From NCBI RefSeq assembly GCF_005845215.1, contig NZ_SPHO01000002.1, positions 248,001-312,000 on the forward strand: a DNA stretch of 64,000 bases, written 5' to 3'. The translations under genes were made by a program, and so were the position numbers. Positions 24,562 to 32,838 of the stretch are shown piece by piece (the stretch's first letter is position 1; every line of letters begins with the position of its first letter). The stretch comes from Clostridium sp. 1001271st1 H5. GTDB lineage: Bacteria; Bacillota; Clostridia; Lachnospirales; Lachnospiraceae. The notes under the pieces were generated by a model, which saw nothing but the letters and a program-made list of their open reading frames with translations, ran no database searches and was not told the origin of the DNA.

Positions 24562-26586
24562 GTGAGTAAAGAGAAGTGGAAACGGAATATAAGGCGCTGG
24601 CCAGCACTGGCCCTGACATTGGTGATGACACTGTCCATTGCCGCCTGCGGCGCTGCCCGGGGAAGTCTGGCAGGTCAGGCAGCCGGCCGCTGCTCAGACA
24701 ATCTCTATGGCCCGGCAGCTTCTTTTGGAGACAGCGGGAAGGTCCATGAAGGTGTTCCCTATTCCGAAAGGCCGTATGAGCACTATGACCCGGCTGTGAT
24801 GGAACAGGCCATGGCTGATTTTGAACAGGCCTGCGCCGTGGACGGGCAGGACGAGGAGGTGCTGAGGCTCTATGATGCCATTGTGGATGAGTACGACCGT
24901 CTGGCTACCCTGACCTATATGGCCCAGCTGAAATACGACAGGGATGTATCGGATGAAGCTGCCGCTGCAGAGCAGGCATATACCACGGACATTTACTCAG
25001 AGATGGGGGATAAGGCCGCGGCCTGCCTTAAGAAGGGAATGAACTCCTCCTATAAGAAAATCCTGGCGGATAGGATGGGGATTGAAAATGCGCCTTACAT
25101 CGAATATTACAGGGAAAATTCCGGTGAACTGACTGAGCTGAACCGGAAGGAGCAGGAGCTTCTAAGGGAGTATGACAAACTGGCTGCCGGTGACTTTACA
25201 GTGGAGCTTGAGGACGGACAATGGAGCTACAGCCGTCTGGAACGGGAAACAGACCTGGACACCAGCCGGTACTCAGAGGTGGAGGATGCGCTGGTCAGGG
25301 AAAAGAACCGGGTGCTGGGCACCAAGTTCAGGGAGCTGGTTCAGGTGCGCCGCCAGATAGCCGGGCTTAAGGGCTATGATAACTATGCCCAGTATTCCTT
25401 TGAGGCTGTCTATGGAAGAGACTATACCCTTCAGGATGCGGAAGGGCTTTGTTCAGATGTGAAGACCAGTATTGTCCCGCTGAATAATGACATCTGGTAT
25501 AAGGATGTGGCCCAGGAATCCTATGATTCCCTGGACCTTCTGGAAGAGAGCTCTGCGGAGGACATACTCAATGCAGTTGGCACGGCTATGGGGTCCGTGA
25601 GTCCTGAACTGGGTGATATTTTTCAGTACATGAAGGAAAATGAGCTGTATGACATCCAGTCCGGGGAAGACGGCCAGGACCGGGTGGACAATAATTATAC
25701 CGTAGGGCTTCCAAGCTATGGTGACGCATTTATTTTCATTAACAGAACCCATACATTTACGGATTACCAGTCCCTGATTCATGAGTTCGGGCACTTCAGC
25801 GCCTATTATTATAATTCGGTGCCTGAATTGTTCCAGGGATACAGTGTGGATGTGTGCGAGGTCCAGTCCCAGGGGCTGGAAATGCTGGCCAACCAGTATG
25901 CAGCGGATATGCTGGGGCAGGGGGCGGAGGCTTTTGAGTTTGAGTCCGTTACGGATATGCTGTATGTGACAATCATGTCCTGTATGCTGCAGGAATTTGA
26001 GGAAGCTGTTTACAGGGAGCCGGACATGAGTCTGGAGGACATGAACCGCACCTTTAAGGAGATACAGGACTCCTATCATGGATGGTATTATGATGTCTAC
26101 GATGATGGTGTGTGCTATGACTGGGTGGATGTGTCTCATCTGTTTTACAGTCCCCTGTACTATATGGGATATGGAACCTCGGCCCTGTCAGCCCTTGACC
26201 TGTGGTCCATGTCCCGGAGGGACTGGGATAGCGCTGTGGACACCTACATGGCACTGTTGAATGAAGGACTGGATGCCTCCTACCGCGATACCATGTACCG
26301 CTCGGGGCTGCGGGATGTGTTTGACAGCAGGGACCTGGAATCCCTGGCAGGGGACGTGCGCAGGCTCCAGGGACTGGAGCAGGACGGCCAGGGCGCCGAT
26401 GCCCTGCCGCAGGGGGAGACGGGCCGGGAAGAGAGGAAGCCCGGGGAGAGCTCTGACAGCGGTTTAAGGGCGGTGGGTCTTCTGGTACTGGGAGGCATTT
26501 GTGTCATCCTTGTTGTTCAGGTCATGATTTTATGTACCGGGTTTGTAATTATCTGGCTGATTGTCAGGAAGAAGAAAGAAGAGTGA
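24562..26586 (+). CDS. M3-family oligoendopeptidase, lipoprotein with C-terminal membrane helix
   Basis: 674 residues, GTG start with AAGGAGGG at 24548-24555. The N-terminus is a lipoprotein signal (lipobox SIAAC, Cys29). The zinc site HEFGH is at residues 407-411, followed by the glutamate-containing segment VCEVQSQGLEMLANQY about 25 residues on, as in PepF-type M3 enzymes. A strongly hydrophobic segment near residues 640-668 and the end IVRKKKEE give a C-terminal transmembrane anchor, so the catalytic domain should lie outside the cell, tethered at both ends. Most PepF enzymes are cytosolic, so this topology is unusual. It is convergent with the M13 peptidase gene. Confidence 0.88.
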   Translation: MSKEKWKRNIRRWPALALTLVMTLSIAACGAARGSLAGQAAGRCSDNLYGPAASFGDSGKVHEGVPYSERPYEHYDPAVMEQAMADFEQACAVDGQDEEVLRLYDAIVDEYDRLATLTYMAQLKYDRDVSDEAAAAEQAYTTDIYSEMGDKAAACLKKGMNSSYKKILADRMGIENAPYIEYYRENSGELTELNRKEQELLREYDKLAAGDFTVELEDGQWSYSRLERETDLDTSRYSEVEDALVREKNRVLGTKFRELVQVRRQIAGLKGYDNYAQYSFEAVYGRDYTLQDAEGLCSDVKTSIVPLNNDIWYKDVAQESYDSLDLLEESSAEDILNAVGTAMGSVSPELGDIFQYMKENELYDIQSGEDGQDRVDNNYTVGLPSYGDAFIFINRTHTFTDYQSLIHEFGHFSAYYYNSVPELFQGYSVDVCEVQSQGLEMLANQYAADMLGQGAEAFEFESVTDMLYVTIMSCMLQEFEEAVYREPDMSLEDMNRTFKEIQDSYHGWYYDVYDDGVCYDWVDVSHLFYSPLYYMGYGTSALSALDLWSMSRRDWDSAVDTYMALLNEGLDASYRDTMYRSGLRDVFDSRDLESLAGDVRRLQGLEQDGQGADALPQGETGREERKPGESSDSGLRAVGLLVLGGICVILVVQVMILCTGFVIIWLIVRKKKEE

Positions 26587-26600
26587 AGAGGATAACAGAG

Positions 26601-26626
26601 GACCGGAAGGCAGCCGCCTTCCGGTC
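26601..26626. other. Hairpin between convergent peptidase genes
   Basis: GACCGGAAGGC (26601-26611) and GCCTTCCGGTC (26616-26626) form a perfect 11-bp stem with an AGCC loop. No T-run follows on either strand, so it is at best a weak bidirectional terminator for the two convergent genes. Confidence 0.5.
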
Positions 26627-26703
26627 CGTGATATTTATGGGTGTATTTACGGGAATATCTGCAGGTACATTTACAGGCATATGGACAGGCCCATAAAATT
26701 TTC

Positions 26704-28815
26704 CTACCAGATGTGAGGCCGGTCCTCCGGCCTGCGGTACATGCCGTCACCCTCCTTTACGCCAAAGGCAGCATAAAAGCCGTCGGTGGCGGACAGCACG
26801 GCGTTTACCCTGGTGATGCCCGGTGAATGGGTATCGTTGGTCATGATATAGGAAAGGTATTCATCCCTGTATTTGGTGGCCCATATGACACCGTAGGCGT
26901 GATACAGCTCCTTCAGGTCATAGCCCTTTTCCCGGGCTATTTCAGTGATGCAGGAAACGCCGCCCAGGTCAGCGATATTCTCCGTGACGCTCAGGGAGCC
27001 GTTTACTTTGATGCCGTTTACTTCCATGGTATCATAGTAGTCAATGACCTTTTGGGCCAGCTCCCTGAAACGCTGTTTATCCTGGGCGGTCCACCAATCC
27101 CGCAGGTTGCCCTTTTCATCATACTGGGAACCGCTTGTGTCAAAGGCATGGGTTATTTCATGGCCGATAACAGCTCCGATGCCTCCCAGATTAGTGACCG
27201 GCGCAGCCTCCGGGTCATAAAACGGGGCCTGAAGGATTCCGGCCGGAAATACGATTTCGTTGTTTCCGGGGTTGTAATAGGCGTTGACTGTCTGGGGAGT
27301 CATGCCCCATTCTTCCCGGTCCACCGGGTCATGCCGGGTCTTAAAGGCGTAATCCTGGGATGCCTTTAAAATATCCATGATATTGTCAATGTAGACCCCG
27401 CCCTCATCCGGTGTTTTCAGAGCAAGGCTGTACTTGTCCTGGGGCCATTCGTCGGGATACCCCACCTTGACCGTGATGGCCCTCAGCTTCTTCCTTGCCT
27501 CCTGGCGGGTGGATTCGGTCATCCAATCCATATGGGCAAGGCGGTTGTCATATACATCTATGATTTGCCGGATGATGGAGGCCGCATCCTGTTTGGCCTC
27601 CTCGTTAAAATAGGCATCACAAAATACACGGCCGCACTGGAAACCCAGTTTTTCCTGGACTGTTTCAGACACTGTCCGCTCAACCCCCTTTTTCTTTTTA
27701 ATGCCTCCTGCTGCGGTCTGGTACTCCTGGGCAGCGGCCAGAGAGGCGGTGTCTGTTATCATGGACAGGTCTGAATAGAGACAGGTTTTCACATATTCTT
27801 TCAGCAGGGGAAGATTTTCTTCCCTGAGATAGCTTCCAAGCTTTATGCAGGCATCCGGCTGGGACACAACTGTTTTTTCATCTTCCTGTATGCCGAATAT
27901 ACTGTCCAGCAGGCTGAAGGGAAGGGCGCCGGAATACAGGTCCGCCGCCTGGGCGGCTGTGTACACATTGTATGTTTTTTCCGCATCATAGACTTCTTCT
28001 ATTTTAAGGGCGGAGGATGCCAGCTCCTTCATCATATCCGTTACCCGGGCAACGGTTTCCTTTGCCTCATCAGGGCTCAGGCCGTTGATTTCATGGAGCT
28101 TTGCCAGATATTTTTTGTATTCCTCCACCCGCTTCTGGTTGGATGCATCTTCGGAAAACCAGACTTCCCTCCTGAGACCGGAATCCGGCTGTGCAAGACA
28201 GAGAACCTTTACTGCGGAGTCCCCGCTGTCACCGCCATAATACCAGCCCATAAGACTGGACAGACCCGTATCCCTCTGGAACCGGAGGCATGCGTTCAGA
28301 AGCTCCGCCACAGAGCCCGCTGCATCCACTTCCTTTCGAAAGGCTCCGGCAGTCCGGCCGTATCCCTCCCTGTCCCTGGTTTCCCTGTCAAGGCCGGTCA
28401 GGTTCAGAGCGCGTATGTTGTACAGGTCGCTGCCTGTCTCCTGCCCTGCCTGCCCTGCTGTGGATGAGGCCTGGCTTATCAGGTCATTTACCTTTATATA
28501 ATTGTCCTCCCGCGCTTTCCTGAACCAGCTCATATCAGCCTGTTCATCCGGTATTTCCCAGCTTTCCAGGGTGGTATGGTTTACCGCGTCATAGAAATTA
28601 TCCGTATAGTCTGCCGGACCTTCAGAGATTTGTCCGCTGTCAGGCTGCTTCTGGTTTTCCTGCTGATGGCCGGCCGGTCCGGCCGTGATTTGGGCCGGGC
28701 TTTCCGTCTCTGTTTGTGTCTGTCCCGGGCCGGAGCATCCGGTGATGGTTACGGCGGATGCCAAAGTAAGGGCCGTTAAGGCTATGGCTGTGCGGCATTT
28801 TCCTCTTCTCTTCAT
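26704..28815 (-). CDS. M13-family metallopeptidase lipoprotein (PepO/neprilysin-like)
   Basis: About 703 residues. The start at 28815 has AAGGAGGA immediately upstream, and the protein begins with a lipoprotein signal (lipobox TITGC, Cys27); an upstream in-frame ATG at 28944 has no RBS. The C-terminal catalytic domain contains NAYYNP, VIGHEITHAFD with zinc ligands in HEITH (552-556), and ENIADLGG with the third ligand Glu. A Gln/Pro/Gly-rich spacer follows the lipid-anchored Cys. It should degrade peptides at the outer cell surface. It faces the M3 lipoprotein gene tail to tail. Confidence 0.93.
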   Translation of the reverse strand: MKRRGKCRTAIALTALTLASAVTITGCSGPGQTQTETESPAQITAGPAGHQQENQKQPDSGQISEGPADYTDNFYDAVNHTTLESWEIPDEQADMSWFRKAREDNYIKVNDLISQASSTAGQAGQETGSDLYNIRALNLTGLDRETRDREGYGRTAGAFRKEVDAAGSVAELLNACLRFQRDTGLSSLMGWYYGGDSGDSAVKVLCLAQPDSGLRREVWFSEDASNQKRVEEYKKYLAKLHEINGLSPDEAKETVARVTDMMKELASSALKIEEVYDAEKTYNVYTAAQAADLYSGALPFSLLDSIFGIQEDEKTVVSQPDACIKLGSYLREENLPLLKEYVKTCLYSDLSMITDTASLAAAQEYQTAAGGIKKKKGVERTVSETVQEKLGFQCGRVFCDAYFNEEAKQDAASIIRQIIDVYDNRLAHMDWMTESTRQEARKKLRAITVKVGYPDEWPQDKYSLALKTPDEGGVYIDNIMDILKASQDYAFKTRHDPVDREEWGMTPQTVNAYYNPGNNEIVFPAGILQAPFYDPEAAPVTNLGGIGAVIGHEITHAFDTSGSQYDEKGNLRDWWTAQDKQRFRELAQKVIDYYDTMEVNGIKVNGSLSVTENIADLGGVSCITEIAREKGYDLKELYHAYGVIWATKYRDEYLSYIMTNDTHSPGITRVNAVLSATDGFYAAFGVKEGDGMYRRPEDRPHIW

Positions 28816-28937
28816 AAATTCCTCCTTGCTTATTTGCGTTTCATACACAGCATTTAATATACCCTGGTATGTGCAATGATATAAAATATCGTTTTCAACG
28901 TCTTCCGGCAGGAATGGCTGGGCCTGTGAATATGGGA

Positions 28938-28966
28938 TTGACATTTTGCCGGGTTACGATTATAGT
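28938..28966 (+). promoter_or_regulatory. Strong promoter upstream of the rtcB2-prfH remnant
   Basis: TTGACA (28938-28943) and TATAGT (28961-28966) with 17 bp spacing; TATAAT at 28966-28971 overlaps. It drives the 386 bp intergenic region that carries a short ORF and a terminator before the rtcB2 remnant. Confidence 0.65.
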
Positions 28967-29019
28967 ATAATACAGAATACGGGGGAAGCAAATCCTTCAT
29001 AAGAAAAGGAGTGGTTGTT

Positions 29020-29064
29020 ATGTTGGCAGAGCGTAATGGCAGAACAGAGGTAAAAACAGTATAA
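29020..29064 (+). CDS. Possible 14-codon leader peptide
   Basis: MLAERNGRTEVKTV, with a good AAAAGGAG about 8 bp before the ATG. It lies between the promoter at 28938 and the terminator at 29109-29133, the layout of a transcription attenuator. It has no run of a single regulatory amino acid. It could equally be a chance ORF on a small RNA. Confidence 0.35.
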   Translation: MLAERNGRTEVKTV

Positions 29065-29108
29065 CAGAACCATAGGACAGGAAGCGGCATACTATGTTTT
29101 TTTGATGC

Positions 29109-29133
29109 GCACGGCTTGTTGTCGTGTTTTTTT
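29109..29133 (+). terminator. Terminator or attenuator before the rtcB2 remnant
   Basis: CACGGC (29110-29115), loop TTGTT, GTCGTG (29121-29126), then seven T residues. The stem is short but the T-tract is strong. It would stop most transcription from the 28938 promoter before rtcB2. Confidence 0.6.
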
Positions 29134-29201
29134 GTACCCTTTTTTAGGGAAAATGACAGACGTATAAGGCCGCGCTGTCAGCTTATGAAGGAGAATTTAA
29201 T

Positions 29202-30264
29202 TTGGAAAAAGAAAAATGCATATTAATCAGCAGCAGCAGGAATTGGGTGGAGCAGGCGGCAAAGGACCAGCTTTTGGCGGTGAGCCGGCTTCCGGGCGTG
29301 GTGAAGGCAGTGGGACTTCCGGACCTGCACCCCGGACGGATACCTGTGGGAACCGCTGTCCTGACCAGGGGAATCTTATATCCCCATCTCCTGGGAAATG
29401 ATATTGGCTGCGGTATGAGTCTCTTTGACACAGGGATAAAGGAAAAGAAGTTCAGACAGGAAAAATGGGTATCCAGACTGGAGGCCATCCGGGAGCTGGA
29501 GGACATTCCATTTCCCAATCCATATGGGGAGGAGTGCCCCATACGGGATTTAGGGACCAAATCACTTTGCAGAGTTTCAATGTGTGGAGCGGATTTATGA
29601 TAAAGACGCGGCAGGGGACCTGGGACTTTGCACAGGCCGGATTCTGCTGCTAATCCATTGCGGCTCCAGGGGATACGGCCAGGATATCCTGTCGCGTTTC
29701 TTTGAGCCCGCGGGGCTGGAGGATGGCTCTGTTCGGGCGGAGGAGTATATGGCAGAGCATGACCGGGCTTTCATGTGGGCAGAGCGGAACCGGATGTCAG
29801 TGGCGGAAAAGCTGCTGACATGGCTGGGAAGCTCCTCTGAGCCGGGTCTGCTTATGGACAGCTGCCACAATTATCTGGAAAGGACGGAGGCCGGTCTTCT
29901 GCACAGGAAGGGCAGTGTATCGGCCCGTAAGGGGGCTGTGGTGATTCCGGGGTCCAGGGGGAGCCTGGCTTATGTATGTATCCCAAGGGAGGACACGGCT
30001 GTGTCATTAGATTCCTTATCCCATGGCGCAGGAAGAAAATGGGCCAGGAGTATCTGTAAAAGCCGTATAGACCAAAAGTACGACAGGTATTCCATCCGCT
30101 GCACAGGACTTAAGAGCCGGGTGGTCTGCCACGATACCAATCTGCTGTTTGCGGAGGCGCCGGAGGCATATAAAAATGTGGAACAGGTTATGGGAGTATT
30201 GCAGGAGTACGGACTGATAGATATAGCAGCCACCCTGCGCCCCCTGATTACCTTTAAGGGATAG
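29202..30264 (+). pseudogene. rtcB2: RtcB2 (PrfH-coupled RtcB-like RNA ligase), frameshifted by a short deletion
   Basis: A TTG start with AAGGAG at 29188-29193 begins the first frame, which encodes 132 residues with RtcB motifs GLPDLHPG and GNDIGCGM and stops at 29600. The second frame continues to 30264 with NHFAEFQCVERIYDKDA, IHCGSRGYGQ, HRKG, VIPGSRG and SHGAGRKWAR. At 29556-29562 the sequence reads GGG ACC A AAT CAC, where family members have DLGT-IGGG-NHF, so 11 bases coding for IGGG are missing and the frame shifts. That motif helps bind Mn2+ and GMP. The intact protein would have ligated cleaved RNA (16S rRNA repair with PrfH). All other catalytic motifs remain, implying a recent lesion. 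Confidence 0.88.
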
Positions 30265-30274
30265 GAGGGTGCCC

Positions 30275-30732
30275 ATGAGAGTACAGATTAGTTCCGGCCA
30301 GGGGCCGGCGGAATGCGAGCTGGCCGCTGCCATGCTCTATGAAGAACTGAGAAGGGAAGCAGGGGATGTGCGCCTTGTGAGCTGTGTGCCCGGTAAGAAA
30401 CCAGGATGCATGGCCTCTGTGGTGTTTGAGACGGACCGGGATTTAAGGGGGCTGGCGGGCAGCATGTAAATAAGGTGGAGACAGGGGTTCGGGCCATACA
30501 CATACCCACGGGCACGGCCGTGGTGTCAACCCAGGCCAGGAGCCAGCATATGAATAAACAGATTGCCATGAACCGGCTGTGCTGCATACTGGCGGAGATG
30601 AACGCCCGGAACCGGCAGAAGGAAAAAAGCCTTGCGCGGATGGAACACGCAAGGCTGGAACGGGGGAATCCGGTCCGTGTCTATGAGGGGATGCGGTTTG
30701 TGAGGCGGTTTGAACATAGCCGGAACAATTAA
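30275..30732 (+). pseudogene. prfH: PrfH (release factor H) remnant with internal deletion and frameshift
   Basis: ATG 30275 follows the rtcB2 stop by 10 bp with GGAGGG as RBS. Frame one reads VQISSGQGPAECELA, the PrfH N-terminus, to a stop at 30469. Frame two holds GGQHVNK (GGQ codons at 30454-30462), [20 protein letters not shown] and ends [13 protein letters not shown], the release-factor catalytic domain. The central part found in PrfH proteins (the segment around GTIQW and RKNWF, roughly 50-60 residues) is absent, and the two parts are in different frames, so a deletion with ends near 30450 removed it. The intact factor would hydrolyse peptidyl-tRNA on ribosomes cut in the decoding centre. 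Its end overlaps the convergent aldolase gene by 4 bp. Confidence 0.88.
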
Positions 30733-31415
30733 TTCTCCGGGGTTCCCCCTGTATGGATTCCCATTCCTTCCCGGATTTGCACCAGGCCGTCCAGGGCTTC
30801 CCCGGAGAGATACGGAACTTCGCGGCCCGTGATATGGGCCAGGATAAGAGAGCGGAACAGGATGCCGGCCTGGTGTTCCAGGGCCTCCATGCGGTAAAGG
30901 GCCTGGTAAAGGTCCTTTCCCCAGCTCAGGGCGCCGTGGTTGGCCAGCAGGACAGCGTTGTAGCGGCTGATAAAAGGCGCGATGCTGTCTGGTACGCCGT
31001 AGGTTCCGGGCTTGGCGTAAGGTGCAATCAGGATGTTGCCTGTTACCAGCACGGCTTCTGCCACAACCGGCTTTTTCATCTCCATTCCCATGACGGAAAA
31101 GCTGGTGGCAGCTGCCGGGTGAGCGTGGACCACGCCTGTTATATCGGGATTTTCCTGATAGACCCGCAGATGCATCTTTACTTCTGAGGATGGTTTTCCT
31201 CCGTCCAGGACCGTTCCGTCCAGATTCATTTTTACCAGTGCATCCGGATGCATGAACCCTTTGGAAACACCTGTGGGCGTCACCAGGATAGTGTTGTCAT
31301 TGATTCTGCAGCTGATATTGCCGTCATTGGCAGCCACATAGCCTCTGTCATAGATACGTTTTCCCACATCCAGGACAGCCCTTCGGGCCTCCTGTTCAGA
31401 TAAATAGTTATTCAT
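30729..31415 (-). CDS. Class II aldolase/adducin family protein 1
   Basis: About 228 residues. Start 31415 has GGAGGA with better spacing than the ATG at 31421. It resembles L-fuculose-phosphate aldolase and 3-oxo-tetronate-4-phosphate decarboxylase (OtnC) proteins. ANDGNISCR is the phosphate-binding loop. [10 protein letters not shown] supplies two zinc-ligand His, and [14 protein letters not shown] supplies the third. [11 protein letters not shown] contains the catalytic Glu region. It should cleave or decarboxylate a phosphorylated sugar acid or ketose. It is the last gene of the minus-strand cluster and starts 23 bp after the permease gene. Confidence 0.88.
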   Translation of the reverse strand: MNNYLSEQEARRAVLDVGKRIYDRGYVAANDGNISCRINDNTILVTPTGVSKGFMHPDALVKMNLDGTVLDGGKPSSEVKMHLRVYQENPDITGVVHAHPAAATSFSVMGMEMKKPVVAEAVLVTGNILIAPYAKPGTYGVPDSIAPFISRYNAVLLANHGALSWGKDLYQALYRMEALEHQAGILFRSLILAHITGREVPYLSGEALDGLVQIREGMGIHTGGTPEN

Positions 31416-31437
31416 TGTCATTTCCTCCGGATACGGT

Positions 31438-32826
31438 CTAACATCTCAGGCCCAGTGTTGCCAGAGCCACGATGACCAGTGCGGTGGCAATGGGAATAAT
31501 CACGGAGGTCACAAACATATCCAGGTATCCCTCTTTATGGGTAATGCCGCACAGGGACAGGGTGGTCACAGTGGCCCCGTTGTGGGGAAGTGAGTCCAGG
31601 CCGCCGGAAGAGATGGAGGCAATCCTGTGCAGTACCTGGGGCCCGATTCCTATGCGGGCGCCCTGTTCCAGGAATGTGGGGGCAAGGGCTTCCAGGGTGG
31701 CGCCCAGTCCGCCGGAGGCAGATGCCGTCATGCCGCATAGCAGATTCACTGCCAGAACCTCAGTAATCAGAGGATTGGCTGATATGGAGAGAATGAAGGC
31801 CTGTACAATGGCAAAGATGGCCAGTCCCTTGATTACAGAGCCAAAGCCCACAACGGCACAGGAGTTAATAAGCGGCATCAGGGAATTGCCGGCAGCTGAT
31901 TTCAGGTTGTCCTTCAATGCCTTAAAGCGGGGCAGGCCGGTTATAACCAGGTAAATAATGGCCACAAGCAGGGCGATGAGGACAGACCAGTTGCCGGAAA
32001 CAGCACTGATTTTCGTGTTGTACTGCTCCAGATAAGCTGTGTTCACCCGGGGGTATATGACTTTGGAGCATAATAGGTTAACCGCTACAATCAGGAGGAA
32101 GGCAATGACCGGGTGGACAATGCCGGGAAGGTCGGATTCCGATATCTCCTTTTTTTCATCGTTATGGTCCCCGTAGCCCTCTTTTGCCTGTTTCGCCTTT
32201 TTGGCCCTGTAGTTAAGCCAGACCATGCCAAGAGAGAACATCATGACGGCTGCGATAATGCCCAGAACAGGGGCTGCAAACGCATCTGTACCAAAGTAGG
32301 TCATGGGGATGGTATTCTGCACCTGCGGAGACCCGGGAAGGGCTGTCATGGTAAAGGTAAATGCACCAAGGGCAATGGAGCCGGGAATCAGCCGCTTGGG
32401 AATGTCGGCTGCCCTGAAAAGGGAGATGGCTATGGGAAGGACCACGAAGGTCACTACAAAGAGGGAAACGCCTCCATATGTAAGCACTGCGCAGCAAAGC
32501 ACAACTGCCAGTATGGCTCTGTCCTTTCCAAGTTTGCTGGCGATAAGGTGGGAGATGGCGTCTGCATATCCGCTGACCTCCATTAATTTTGCAAAGACTG
32601 CCCCGAATAAATACAAGGGAAAATAATTCCTTGCGTAGTTCGCAAAACCTGTCATGTAAACTTCGGTATAATTTGCCATGAGATGGGAATCAAAGCCAGC
32701 AGAAAAAATTACAGCTACCATGGCAACAATTGGTGCGATGATTATTACACTGTGTCCCTTAAAGGCCAGGTAAACCAGCAGGAACAGAGCAAGGAACAAA
32801 CCGGCAACGCTTATGGTTGTAGTCAT
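31438..32826 (-). CDS. GntP-family permease
   Basis: 462 residues with about twelve hydrophobic segments. TALPGSPQVQNTIPMTYFGT and GGLDSLPHNGATVTTLSLCG are typical of the GntP/DctA-like gluconate:H+ symporter group. A charged cytoplasmic loop (KKAKQAKEGYGDHNDEKK) sits near residue 215. RBS GGAGGGT precedes the ATG. It probably imports the sugar acid or hydroxy acid consumed by the neighbouring enzymes. It lies 12 bp downstream of the UPF0261 gene. Confidence 0.88.
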   Translation of the reverse strand: MTTTISVAGLFLALFLLVYLAFKGHSVIIIAPIVAMVAVIFSAGFDSHLMANYTEVYMTGFANYARNYFPLYLFGAVFAKLMEVSGYADAISHLIASKLGKDRAILAVVLCCAVLTYGGVSLFVVTFVVLPIAISLFRAADIPKRLIPGSIALGAFTFTMTALPGSPQVQNTIPMTYFGTDAFAAPVLGIIAAVMMFSLGMVWLNYRAKKAKQAKEGYGDHNDEKKEISESDLPGIVHPVIAFLLIVAVNLLCSKVIYPRVNTAYLEQYNTKISAVSGNWSVLIALLVAIIYLVITGLPRFKALKDNLKSAAGNSLMPLINSCAVVGFGSVIKGLAIFAIVQAFILSISANPLITEVLAVNLLCGMTASASGGLGATLEALAPTFLEQGARIGIGPQVLHRIASISSGGLDSLPHNGATVTTLSLCGITHKEGYLDMFVTSVIIPIATALVIVALATLGLRC

Positions 32827-32838
32827 AAATCCACCCTC

